Of a DNA stretch of 34,715 nt, positions 1-8,472 are shown one piece after another. Positions within the stretch are counted from its first letter, which is position 1; the number at the start of each line of letters is the position of its first letter. Source of the stretch: Actinomycetes bacterium (GTDB taxonomy: Bacteria; Actinomycetota; Acidimicrobiia; Acidimicrobiales; UBA8190); assembly GCA_021848085.1 (NCBI GenBank), contig JAJZNB010000294.1:1-34715 (forward strand). The letters are read 5' to 3'. The notes beneath the pieces are model-generated. The model was not told the origin of the DNA, searched no databases, and saw only the letters and a list, made by a program, of their open reading frames with translations. The position numbers and the translations under genes were made by a program.

Positions 1-21
1 CTGTTCCTGGGAGGTGCATGA
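1..21 (+). CDS. 3' end of an upstream membrane-protein gene (…LFLGGA*), possibly the NuoH/HyfC-like subunit of the same complex
   Basis: Frame 1 reads CTG TTC CTG GGA GGT GCA TGA. Position directly before hyfE suggests the missing NuoH/HyfC-like subunit; identity is inference. Confidence 0.3.
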   Translation: MFLGGA

Positions 22-154
22 GCATGGTGCGTGTCGCGGGCACGGTCCCGGTCAGCGGTTCTCCTGGCGGCCTCCCCGGCCGTCACGCCGGCCGCAGCTC
101 CCCGGGCGATCGCCCGCCGAGCGTCTCGGGGCCGCCGCCGGCCCGGAGGCAGCC

Positions 155-841
155 GTGACCCCCGCCACGGTGCCCGGGGCCGCCTTGCCCGGCACCTACG
201 CCGCGGTGGCCGAAGCGCTGGCCGTGCTGGTGCTGCTGGTCGAGTTCGCCATGCTGCGCGCCCCGCTGTCGCGCTCGCAGGTCCGGCTCTACGCCTTCCA
301 GTCGCTGGCGGTGACCGCCCTGGCCGCCTTCGTCGCCGCCGATCGCCACATCCCCGGGCTGTACGCCATCGCCGGCATCTCGCTGGTGCTGAAGGTGGTG
401 GTCATCCCGGCCATCGTGCTGCGGCTGCTGCGCCAGGCCCGGGTGGAGCTGGTCCCCAGCCACCGGCTCGGCGTGGCCACCATGGTCCTGCTGGCCCTCG
501 TCGCCGCCGGCTTCGGCATCTTCGTCATCGGCTCCATGCCCATCCACTCCCGGTCGCTGCCCGCCCCGGCGCTGGGGCTGGCCACCGCCGCCGTGCTGGT
601 GTCGTTCCTGCTGGTCATCTTGCGGTCGGACGTGGTGTCGCAGGCCATCGGGTTCTTCTCCCTGGAGAACGGGGTGTCGGTGGCCAGCCTGGTGGTGGCG
701 GCCGGGCTGCCGCTCATCGTGGAGGTCGCCTTCTTCTTCGACCTGCTGGTGGCCGTGGTGGTGTTCGGCGTGTTGATGCGGGTCCACCACCAGCGCAGCC
801 GGACCCTGTCCACCACCGCCCTCGACCGGCTGCGGGGCTGA
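155..841 (+). CDS. Hydrogenase-4 component E (HyfE)-like membrane subunit
   Basis: Multi-TM protein; 'LRAPLSRSQVRLYAFQSLAVTALA…GLYAIAGISLVLKVVVIPAIVLRLL' is HyfE-like. The GTG at 155 is preferred over the ORF-track start at 14. Confidence 0.8.
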   Translation: MTPATVPGAALPGTYAAVAEALAVLVLLVEFAMLRAPLSRSQVRLYAFQSLAVTALAAFVAADRHIPGLYAIAGISLVLKVVVIPAIVLRLLRQARVELVPSHRLGVATMVLLALVAAGFGIFVIGSMPIHSRSLPAPALGLATAAVLVSFLLVILRSDVVSQAIGFFSLENGVSVASLVVAAGLPLIVEVAFFFDLLVAVVVFGVLMRVHHQRSRTLSTTALDRLRG

Positions 842-842
842 C

Positions 843-2303
843 GTGGGGTGGGATCTGCTGACCGTGCTGGTGGCGCCGTTCGCCGTGGCCGTCGCCTGCT
901 GGTGGGCGCCGGTGCCGGTGGGGCGGGCGCTGAGCCTCGGCGGCGGGTTGCTCACCTTCGCCCTGGGCGTGGTGCTGGTGCCCTCGGGGCACGCGGTCGC
1001 TCTCGACGGCTGGCTGCGGGTGGACGACCTGTCGGTGGTGTTCCTGGTGGCGGTGGGCTTCCTGTACCTGGTCACCATGGTGTTCACCGTCGGCTACGTC
1101 CACCCGGCAGGGGAGCCCGACGTCGCCGCCCGCTACCAGCGGCGGCTGCTGGCCGGGCTCAACCTGTTCTGCTGGGCCATGGCCGTCGCCCCGCTCATGA
1201 GCAGCCTGGCCCTGCTGTGGGTGGCCATCGAGGTGACCACCGTCGTCTCAGCCTTGCTGGTGGCCATCGACGACACCGCCGGGGCGACCGAGGCAGCCTG
1301 GAAGTACGTCCTGATCGCCTCGATGGGGCTGGGCATCGCCCTGTTCGCCACCATCACCGTCTACGACGCCGGCAGCACCGTCTTGGGCAACGACTACGAG
1401 CTGTTCATCCCCCAGCTGCTGGCCCACGCCTCGCACTTCCCGGCCCAGATGGTGCGCCTGTCGTTCGTGCTGGCCGTGCTGGGCTTCGGCACCAAGGTCG
1501 GGCTGTTCCCGGTGCACACCTGGCTGCCCGACGCCCACTCCGAGGCGCCCACCCCGGTGTCAGCCCTGCTGTCGGGAGCGCTGCTGGCCCTGAGCTTCTA
1601 CGCCGTGCTGCGCTACTTCCAGATCGCCGTGCGTGCCGTCGGCGGCACCTTCCCCCGCGACGTGCTGCTGGCCTTCGGGCTCGCCTCGTTGGCGCTGGCC
1701 GCCCTCGCCGTGTCGGCCCAGCGCGACCTGAAGCGTCTGCTGGCCTACTCGAGCGTGGAGCACATGGGCATCTTGGCCATCGGGATGAGCTTCGCCGCCC
1801 CCATCGCCGTCGTCGGCGTGCTGCTGCAGGTCCTCGCCCACGCCGCGGCCAAGGGCACCGCCTTCTTCGGTGCCGGCAGCGTCGCCCGCAAGTTCGGCAC
1901 CAAGGACATGGCCCGGATCCGAGGCGGCATCCGGGCCCTGCCCTGGAGCGGGCCGATGCTGGTGCTGGCTGTCCTCGCCCTGTCCGCCCTGCCGCCGTTC
2001 GGGATCTTCCGCAGCGAGTTCCTCATCGTCGAAGGCGGCCTGTCCGACCCGCACCAGGCGACGGTGGCCGTGCTGGTGGTGCTGGTGCTGCTGGCCTTCG
2101 CCGGCCTGTCGTGGTTCTCGACCCGCACCATGCTGAGCCCCGCCGCCGGCTCTGCCTCCCTGCCCGCCGGCGAGCCGAGCCTGTGGATCGTGGCGGCCAT
2201 GGTCGTCGGCCTGGTGGCGCTGGCCGTGCTGGGGGTGCACCCCCCGGGCCAGCTCTCCGACCTGCTGCGCCGGGCCGCCGCCGAGCTGGGGGTGCCGCGA
2301 TGA
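843..2303 (+). CDS. Hydrogenase-4 component F (HyfF)-like proton-translocating (Mrp/NuoL-type) subunit
   Basis: Proton_antipo_M family motifs 'GFGTKVGLFPVHTWLPDAHSEAPTPVSALLSG' and 'HAAAKGTAFFGAG'. Confidence 0.88.
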   Translation: MGWDLLTVLVAPFAVAVACWWAPVPVGRALSLGGGLLTFALGVVLVPSGHAVALDGWLRVDDLSVVFLVAVGFLYLVTMVFTVGYVHPAGEPDVAARYQRRLLAGLNLFCWAMAVAPLMSSLALLWVAIEVTTVVSALLVAIDDTAGATEAAWKYVLIASMGLGIALFATITVYDAGSTVLGNDYELFIPQLLAHASHFPAQMVRLSFVLAVLGFGTKVGLFPVHTWLPDAHSEAPTPVSALLSGALLALSFYAVLRYFQIAVRAVGGTFPRDVLLAFGLASLALAALAVSAQRDLKRLLAYSSVEHMGILAIGMSFAAPIAVVGVLLQVLAHAAAKGTAFFGAGSVARKFGTKDMARIRGGIRALPWSGPMLVLAVLALSALPPFGIFRSEFLIVEGGLSDPHQATVAVLVVLVLLAFAGLSWFSTRTMLSPAAGSASLPAGEPSLWIVAAMVVGLVALAVLGVHPPGQLSDLLRRAAAELGVPR

Positions 2304-3823
2304 CCGGCCCTCCCGACCGCCGAGCCGGCGGACCCGTCACCGTGATCCCAGCCGAGGTGGACACCCTGCCCGAGGCGGTGGGGCGTCAGCTGGCCGACGG
2401 CGCCCGCTTCTTGGCCCTGGTGGCCAGGGCGGACCCGGGAGGCTCCACCACGTTGCAGGTGCTGGTCGGCCGGTCCAAGCAGGTCGTCATCGTGCAGAGC
2501 CGCCTGAGGCCCCAGCAGCGCCGCTTCCCGACGCTGACGACGCTGACGCCCGCCGCCGCCTGGTACGAGCGCGAGGTCCACGACCTGTTCGGCCTGGTGC
2601 CCGAGGGCCATCACCGGCTCCAACCGCTGGTGCTGCCCCGCGCCGCTGCGGTGGCCGCCCCCAGGCCCGGGGCCGGTGGCGGCCCGAACCGGCTGGTGCC
2701 CGACACCACCCCCCCGTCACCCGATGTGGTGGGGGAGGGGCTGTTCACCATCCCCTACGGCCCGGTGCGCTCGGGGATCTTCGAGACGGTGGAGTACCTG
2801 GTGGAGACCTACGGCGAGGACATCCCGGCGGTGCGCCCCCGGGTCCACTACAAGCACCGCGGCCTCGACTGGCGCTTCACCGATCTCGACGCCGACGACG
2901 CCGTGCTGCTGGCCGAGCGGGTGGAGGGGGTTGCCTCGGTGGCTCACGCCAGCGCCTTCTGCCAGGCGCTCGAAGCACTGGCCGACGTCGAGGTGCCGCG
3001 CCCGGCGCAGCTGCTGCGGGTGGTGCACGCCGAGCTCGAGCGGATCGCCAACCACCTCGACTCGATGCTCCGCCACTGCGAAGGGGCGGGCCAGGCCGTC
3101 GCCTACGCCCGTCTCGGCACCCACAAGGAGCAGGTGCAGCGGCTGCGGGCGGCGTTGTGTGGGCACCGCTTCGGCCGTGGCGTGGTCGTCCCCGGCGGGG
3201 TGAGCGGCCCGCCGGGCTGCCCGCTCGACGACGCCATGGCGGCGGTGTCGGCCCTGGAGCGGGCGCTGCGGGCCGACGTGGAGCTGCTGATGGCCACCCC
3301 CTCGTTCCTCGACCGGCTGCGCGGCACCGGACGCCTCGATGCCGAGCTGGCCACCAGCTACGGGGCGCTGGGGCCGGTGGGTCGCGGCTCGGAGGCGGGT
3401 CCCGACGTCCGCCTGGAGCGGCCCTACGGTGGCTACCGGGCGCTGGGCTTCGAGACCGTCCGCGTCGACGCCGGCGACGCCCTGGGGCGCCAGCAGGTCC
3501 GGGTGGAGGAGATCCGCCAGGGCTTCCACCTGGTCCACCAGGCCCTCGACGAGCTCGACGAGGACGACCCGGTCGCCGATGGCCGCTGGCGGGTGCCGGT
3601 CGCCAGCGCCGACGGGCTGACGGTGGGTTCGGTGGAGGCGCCCCAGGGGGAGCTGCTCTACCTGGTCGAGGTGGCTGGCGGCCGCCTGGTCCGGGTGAAG
3701 CCCCGATGCCCCTCCTTTCACAACCTGGCCCTGTTCCCGGCGGCGTTCCGCGGTGACATCCTCACCGACTTCGTGTTCATCGAGGCCAGCTTCGGCCTGT
3801 CGTTCGCCGGGGTGGCCGGCTGA
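2300..3823 (+). CDS. Fused NuoC/NuoD-like hydrogenase large subunit (HyfG-like, Ehr type), NiFe-site cysteines absent
   Basis: N-terminal NuoC-like 'WYEREVHDLFGLVPEGH'; C-terminal NuoD/HycE-like 'GPVRSGIFETVEYLVETYGEDIPAVRPRVHYKHRGLDW', 'HAELERIANHLDSM', 'EAPQGELLYLVEV'. Start overlaps the hyfF stop (ATGA). Confidence 0.88.
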   Translation: MTGPPDRRAGGPVTVIPAEVDTLPEAVGRQLADGARFLALVARADPGGSTTLQVLVGRSKQVVIVQSRLRPQQRRFPTLTTLTPAAAWYEREVHDLFGLVPEGHHRLQPLVLPRAAAVAAPRPGAGGGPNRLVPDTTPPSPDVVGEGLFTIPYGPVRSGIFETVEYLVETYGEDIPAVRPRVHYKHRGLDWRFTDLDADDAVLLAERVEGVASVAHASAFCQALEALADVEVPRPAQLLRVVHAELERIANHLDSMLRHCEGAGQAVAYARLGTHKEQVQRLRAALCGHRFGRGVVVPGGVSGPPGCPLDDAMAAVSALERALRADVELLMATPSFLDRLRGTGRLDAELATSYGALGPVGRGSEAGPDVRLERPYGGYRALGFETVRVDAGDALGRQQVRVEEIRQGFHLVHQALDELDEDDPVADGRWRVPVASADGLTVGSVEAPQGELLYLVEVAGGRLVRVKPRCPSFHNLALFPAAFRGDILTDFVFIEASFGLSFAGVAG

Positions 3824-4620
3824 TGCCGTGGGTCACCCGGGGGCTGCGCAACGGCATCGTCACCACCGGCTACCCGTTGCGCCCCGACGGCTACGGAGAC
3901 CGGTACCACGCCGCGGTGCGGGTGCTGCCCGGCCCTCCACCCGACGCCGGCCAGGCGGCTGCCATGGCGGCCAGCTGCCCCACCGGAGCCGTCACCGCCG
4001 ACGGCGGCACCATCCGCCTCGACCGGGGCCGGTGCATCCTCTGCGGGCGATGCGTGGAGCGCCACCCCCAGCGCTTCGCCTTCGACCCGGCGCCCGAGGT
4101 GTCGGCCCTCACCCGCCGGGCGCTCGTGGTGGACGCCGCCGGCCCCGACGACGACCAGGCCGTCGCCGACGCCCGGGCTGCCCTGCGGCGACGGGTCCGC
4201 GCCCTGCGCCGCTCGCTCCACATCCGCCACGTCGATGCCGGCTCCGACGGCAGCGAGGAGTGGGAGGTGGCGGCCTTGCTGAACCCGGTCTACGACGTGC
4301 AGCGGCTCGGGGTGTTCTTCACCGCCAGCCCCCGCCATGCCGATCTGCTGCTGGTCACCGGCGTCGCCACCACCGCCATGGCCGGCGCGCTGCGGCGCAC
4401 CTGGGAGGCCATGCCCGACCCGAAGCTGGTGCTGGCCGCCGGCACCGACGCGGCCAGCGGCGGGCTGGTGCACCCCACCTACGCCACCGAAGGCGGGGTC
4501 GCCGCCGTGCTGCCGGTTGACGTGTGGGTGCCGGGCTCCCCGCCCAGCCCCTTCGCCCTGCTGCACGGCATCTTGAGCGTCCTCGACCGGCTGGCGCCGG
4601 GCGGAGGCCAGACCCGGTGA
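3823..4620 (+). CDS. Ferredoxin-like + NuoB/HyfI-like small subunit fusion, proximal-cluster cysteines absent
   Basis: N-terminal 'ASCPTGAV…RCILCGRCVERHP' (one 4Fe-4S set); C-terminal NuoB-like 'FTASPRHADLLLVTG…MPDPKLVLAAGTDAASGG…VLPVDVWVPGSPPSPFALLHGIL'. Confidence 0.85.
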   Translation: MPWVTRGLRNGIVTTGYPLRPDGYGDRYHAAVRVLPGPPPDAGQAAAMAASCPTGAVTADGGTIRLDRGRCILCGRCVERHPQRFAFDPAPEVSALTRRALVVDAAGPDDDQAVADARAALRRRVRALRRSLHIRHVDAGSDGSEEWEVAALLNPVYDVQRLGVFFTASPRHADLLLVTGVATTAMAGALRRTWEAMPDPKLVLAAGTDAASGGLVHPTYATEGGVAAVLPVDVWVPGSPPSPFALLHGILSVLDRLAPGGGQTR

Positions 4621-6704
4621 CCGGCCTGCTGGTGGTGCTCGGGCTGGCCGTGTGGGCTGCCGGCGCCGCCGTCGACCTCACCGCCGGAGCCGGCCGAAGC
4701 TGGTCGCGCCTGGCGCCCTACGCCGCCGGTGTGGTCGGCTCGGCGCTGGTCACCGTCGCCGGGGTCCGCACCGTGTTCGCCGCTCCTCGCACCGTCGACC
4801 TCGGAGCCACCTTGGCCGTCGGCTCCACCCTGGTGCGCCTCGACCCGCTGGCCGGGCTGTTTCTCACCCTCACCGCCGGGCTCGGTGTCCTCATCTCCGC
4901 CTGCATGGTGAGCTGGGCCCGGCCCGCCGGGCGGATCGAGGGGCACGGCACCGCGGCGGGCTTCCTGCTGCTGCTGGGGTCGGTGGTGGTGGTGGTGATC
5001 GCCGGGGACGCCTTCACCTTCCTGTTCGGCTGGGAGTCGCTGACGGTGGCGTTCATCGTGCTCAGCGGTGTCGGCCGGCACCGGCAGGCGGCCCAGGCCA
5101 GCTGGGTCACCGGTCTGTTCGGCAAGGCCGGCGGCGCCGCCTTGCTGCTCGGCTTCCTGCTGCTGGCCGGCCACAGCCACAGCCTTCGGTTGGCCGCCTG
5201 GGCGCAGGTGACGCCCGGCGCCCTCCACGACGCCGCCTACGCCCTGGTCGTCGCCGGGTTCGGCGCCAAGGTCGGCCTGGTGCCGTTCGAGGTGTGGCTG
5301 CCGGCCGGCTATCCCGCCGCCCCGGGTCCCACCCGGGCGGCCATGGCCGGCCTGGCCGCCAACGTCGGCTTCTACGGGCTGTGGCGGTTCCTGGCCATCT
5401 TGGGGCGGCCGCCGCAGTGGCTGGTCATCACCGTGCTGGTGCTGGGCGGCGTCACCGCCCTGCTCGGCATCGTCTTCGCCTCCGTGCAGTCACACCTCGA
5501 CCGGGTGGTGGCGTTCTCGTCGGTGGAGAACGCCGGGGTGATCCTGGTCGGCTACGGTGTGGCGCTCACCGGGGCCGCCACCGGCCAGCCGCAGCTGCTC
5601 GCCGTGGGGTTGCTGGCCGCCAGCCTGCAGGTGCTGGCCCATGCCGTGGCCAAGTCGGGGCTGTTCGCCTCAGCCGCCTTCTTCGAGGCCGATCTCGGCA
5701 CCGGCGACCTGGAGGCGTTGCGCGGCGTGGGTCGCCACCATCGGGTCAGCGCCGCGGCCTTCGGCGTCGGGTCGCTGAGCCTGGCCGGGTTGCCGCCCAC
5801 CATCGGGTTCGTGGCGGAGTGGATGATCCTCGAGGCGCTGATGCAGGAGTTCCGCGTCCACCAGCTCGCCCTGCGCCTGGCCTTGGCGTCCGCCGGAGCG
5901 CTGGTGGCGCTGACCGCCGGTGTCGCCGCCTTCACCTTCGCCCGCCTCATCGGGCTGATGCTGCGCGGCCGCGGCCGGGCCGACCCGCCGGCCACCGTGG
6001 TCGACGGCGGTGTCGCCGGCCGCGGCGGGCTGGTGCTGCTGGCCGTGTCGTGCCTGGGTCTGGCCGCGGTGGCGCCCTGGGTGGTGCGCTTCGTGGCCGA
6101 CGGGTTGGCGCCGGCCGTCGCGCCGGCGGCCGTCACCGGCGCCCTCCGCTCGCCGTGGGTGCTGCAGCCGGTGTACCGGGGGTTCTCGATCCTGTCCCCG
6201 TCGTGGCTGTGGGTCACCTTCCCGGTAGGGCTGCTGGCCGTCTTCGCCATGGCCACGGCCCTGTCGGGCGGCCGCCTGCTGCGGGTCAGGCGGGTGCCGG
6301 CCTGGCGGTCGGCCGCCGACCCCGTGGCCGGAGCGGCCAGCTACAGCCCCTTCGGCTACGCCAACGCCATGCGCCACGTGCTGGGCAACGTGCTGGGCAC
6401 CCGCCGGGAGCACGCTCCGCTGGCACCGACGCCGGTGGGTGCCAGGTCCGCCCCCGGGCCGGGGGATGCCGGGTCCGCCCCCGGGCCGGGGGGTGCCGGG
6501 ACGCGGCCGACGTCGGCGCGCCTGGCCGCCCGCACCACCGTGGTGGAACCGGTCACCACCTACCTCTACCGGCCGCTTCGCCGCGCCACGCTTCGGCTGG
6601 TGGCCCTGGTCCGCCGGCTGCAGTCCGGTCGCCTCGATGCCTACATCGGGTACATGCTGGTGGCGCTGGTGGTCGTGCTGGCCATCGTGGCGGGGCTGCG
6701 ATGA
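4617..6704 (+). CDS. HyfB/NuoN-like proton-translocating subunit
   Basis: 'DAFTFLFGWESLTVAFIVLSG', 'GFGAKVGLVPFEVWLPAGYPAAPGP', 'VQSHLDRVVAFSSVENAGVI', 'HAVAKSGLFASAAFF'. GTG start overlaps the upstream stop. Confidence 0.87.
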   Translation: MTGLLVVLGLAVWAAGAAVDLTAGAGRSWSRLAPYAAGVVGSALVTVAGVRTVFAAPRTVDLGATLAVGSTLVRLDPLAGLFLTLTAGLGVLISACMVSWARPAGRIEGHGTAAGFLLLLGSVVVVVIAGDAFTFLFGWESLTVAFIVLSGVGRHRQAAQASWVTGLFGKAGGAALLLGFLLLAGHSHSLRLAAWAQVTPGALHDAAYALVVAGFGAKVGLVPFEVWLPAGYPAAPGPTRAAMAGLAANVGFYGLWRFLAILGRPPQWLVITVLVLGGVTALLGIVFASVQSHLDRVVAFSSVENAGVILVGYGVALTGAATGQPQLLAVGLLAASLQVLAHAVAKSGLFASAAFFEADLGTGDLEALRGVGRHHRVSAAAFGVGSLSLAGLPPTIGFVAEWMILEALMQEFRVHQLALRLALASAGALVALTAGVAAFTFARLIGLMLRGRGRADPPATVVDGGVAGRGGLVLLAVSCLGLAAVAPWVVRFVADGLAPAVAPAAVTGALRSPWVLQPVYRGFSILSPSWLWVTFPVGLLAVFAMATALSGGRLLRVRRVPAWRSAADPVAGAASYSPFGYANAMRHVLGNVLGTRREHAPLAPTPVGARSAPGPGDAGSAPGPGGAGTRPTSARLAARTTVVEPVTTYLYRPLRRATLRLVALVRRLQSGRLDAYIGYMLVALVVVLAIVAGLR
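6440..6500 (+). repeat. 27-bp tandem repeat (about 2.3 copies) inside the HyfB-like gene
   Basis: TGCC(A/G)GGTCCGCCCCCGGGCCGGGGG(A/G), repeated at 6440-6466, 6467-6493 and partly at 6494-6500; encodes SAPGPGDAG-SAPGPGGAG. Confidence 0.85.
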
Positions 6705-7153
6705 GGGGGTCGGGCATGCTCCGACGGGTGCTGGTGGGCTTCGACGGCACCAACGACGCCCGGGCGGCGCTGCGCCTGGCGCTGGCCCTGGCTGCCGACG
6801 CTGGCGGTGGTGAGGTGGTGGCGCTGTCGGTGGTGCCCGACAGCCGGGGTGAGACCGTCGAGGATCGCCGCGGCGCCTTCGACGCCGACGCCGGCCCGCT
6901 GCGCCAGCGGGCCCAGGCCGACATGGCCGCCTGGGGCGATCCGCAGGTGCGGGCCTGGGTCGAGGTGGCCCCCGGGGACCATCCGGCGCGGACCCTGCTG
7001 GCCCAGGCCGAGCGCGGCGGCTTCGACCTGCTGGTCGTCGGCCGTCACGGTGGGGACCGGCTGCTGCACGGCGGGTTGGGCCGGGTCGCCCGGGAGCTGG
7101 TGGAGCATGCCCGCTGCCCGGTGCTGGTGGTGGGGGACCAGGGGTCCTCGTGA
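6701..7153 (+). CDS. Universal stress protein (UspA family)
   Basis: 'RRVLVGFDGTNDARAALRLALALAADAG…FDLLVVGRHGGDRLLHGGLGRVARELVEHARCPVLVV'. ATG overlaps the HyfB stop. Confidence 0.92.
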   Translation: MRGSGMLRRVLVGFDGTNDARAALRLALALAADAGGGEVVALSVVPDSRGETVEDRRGAFDADAGPLRQRAQADMAAWGDPQVRAWVEVAPGDHPARTLLAQAERGGFDLLVVGRHGGDRLLHGGLGRVARELVEHARCPVLVVGDQGSS

Positions 7154-7947
7154 TCGTCGTCGACGGCGCCGTCGACCTGCCCCCGGAGGCGGCCGGCGCC
7201 GCCGACGCCGAGGTACGCTCGGTCTCCGGCGACGTCTACGTCGATGGCCTCCCGTTCCACGGCACACCGCAGCAGTTCTGGAGCAAGGTGCGCCACGGCT
7301 GTCCGGTGGCGACCACCGCCCCCACCGTCAGCCGCCTGCTGCAGGCGTTCGAGGCGAGCCTGCCCGTCGTCGCCGTGCACGTGTCGGGTGCGCTGAGCCA
7401 GACCGTGAGCCGGGCCCGGGAGGCGGCCCAGCGTCTGGCCGGACCGGCCGTCGTCGTCGACAGCGGCTCGCTCAGCGTCGGGGCCGGGCTGGTGGCGACC
7501 GAGGCCCGCCGGCTGCTGGCCGGCCCGGCCACCTTCGCCGCGGCGGCGGCCGCCGTTCCCGGTGTGACCGAACGACTCCACACCTTCGCCGTGGTGGCCG
7601 ACTCCGCCTGGCTGGTGCGCAGCGGACGGGCCGGCATCGTGCCGCGGCACGCCTCCATGCGCCGGCCGATGGTGCTGGCCGTGCGGGGCCGGGCCCTGCT
7701 CCTCGACCAGCCCCGCGACCGGCACCGCGCCGTGGCGCAGCTGGCCGAGCGAGCCCGCCACCATGCGGCTGGGGTCGGGGCGCGCTGGGCGCTGGGGCAC
7801 GGTGACCTGGCCGACGTCGAGGCGCAGGCGGCCGCCCTGGCTGCCTCGTTGGGCGGGCCGCCGGAGTTCCTGGTGGCCATGAACCCCGCCGTCGGCGCCC
7901 ACCTCGGCCCCGACGCGCTGGTGCTGGCCGTGTTGGACGGCGCGTGA
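7150..7947 (+). CDS. DegV family (fatty-acid-binding) protein
   Basis: 'MIVVDGAVDLPPEA', 'PVATTAPTVSRLLQAFE', 'VSGALSQTVSRAREAAQ', 'VVDSGSLSVGAGLVATEA', 'RSGRAG'. GTG overlaps the Usp stop. Confidence 0.88.
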   Translation: MIVVDGAVDLPPEAAGAADAEVRSVSGDVYVDGLPFHGTPQQFWSKVRHGCPVATTAPTVSRLLQAFEASLPVVAVHVSGALSQTVSRAREAAQRLAGPAVVVDSGSLSVGAGLVATEARRLLAGPATFAAAAAAVPGVTERLHTFAVVADSAWLVRSGRAGIVPRHASMRRPMVLAVRGRALLLDQPRDRHRAVAQLAERARHHAAGVGARWALGHGDLADVEAQAAALAASLGGPPEFLVAMNPAVGAHLGPDALVLAVLDGA

Positions 7948-7981
7948 CCCGACAGAGGCAGCCCGACGGGCCGTCCGGCGC

Positions 7982-8376
7982 TCAGGCCCGCGGCGCTACG
8001 TCGTCGAGGGGCGGGTTGCCGGCGTGGTGGCGCGCCAGCTGCACCGCCTCGATGGTGGTCAGCGCCCCGGGGGCCAGGTCGGCCACCACGCTCAAGAAGG
8101 CCGACACCTTCTCGGCCGCGTCGACGATCTCCACCACCAGCGGCAGGCCGCGGGCCGCGTCGGGGAACCGGCTGGTGTGCAGCACCCCCGACCGGCCATA
8201 GCCCTCGCTGGCCCGCCAGACCGTGGCACCGGCCAGCCCGTCCTCGCGGGCCGCCTCCAGCAGCGCGTCGGCCGCCGAGCGATGGCCGACGCGGTCGTCC
8301 TCGGTCGAGTAGACCTGCAGCCTCCACCTCCGGTCCCAGCGCACCGTCATCGCAAACGGCCTCCTCGCCGGCATCG
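7982..8376 (-). CDS. DUF190 (PII-like) protein
   Basis: 'WRLQVYSTEDDRVGHRSAADALLEAAREDGLAGATVWRASEGYGRSGVLHTSRF…LPLVVEIVDAAEKVSAFL'. Start approximate; the ORF-track extension into the tandem repeat is probably not coding. Confidence 0.75.
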
Positions 8377-8382
8377 CGTCCG

Positions 8383-8472
8383 ACCGGCAGGTCACCGTGG
8401 ACCGGCAGGTCACCGTGGACCGGCAGGTCACCGTGGACCGGCAGGTCACCGTGGACCGGCAGGTCACCGTGG
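8383..8472. repeat. Five perfect tandem copies of an 18-bp unit
   Basis: ACCGGCAGGTCACCGTGG at 8383, 8401, 8419, 8437 and 8455. Confidence 0.97.

Noticed and set aside
83-1087. Long minus-strand ORFs opposite the hyf genes (and many similar His/Gln/Arg-rich ORFs throughout)
   Set aside because: Mirror-frame ORFs typical of very high GC DNA; low-complexity composition (HQ/GR-rich) and opposed by well-supported conserved genes.
843-2303. Annotation as respiratory complex I NuoL/NuoM
   Set aside because: Gene order with HyfE, a fused NuoC/D and a ferredoxin-NuoB fusion fits group-4 hydrogenase/Ehr better; no NuoEFG-type genes in the window.
8383-8472. Possible CRISPR array
   Set aside because: Direct repeats are contiguous 18-mers with no unique spacers; it is a minisatellite.
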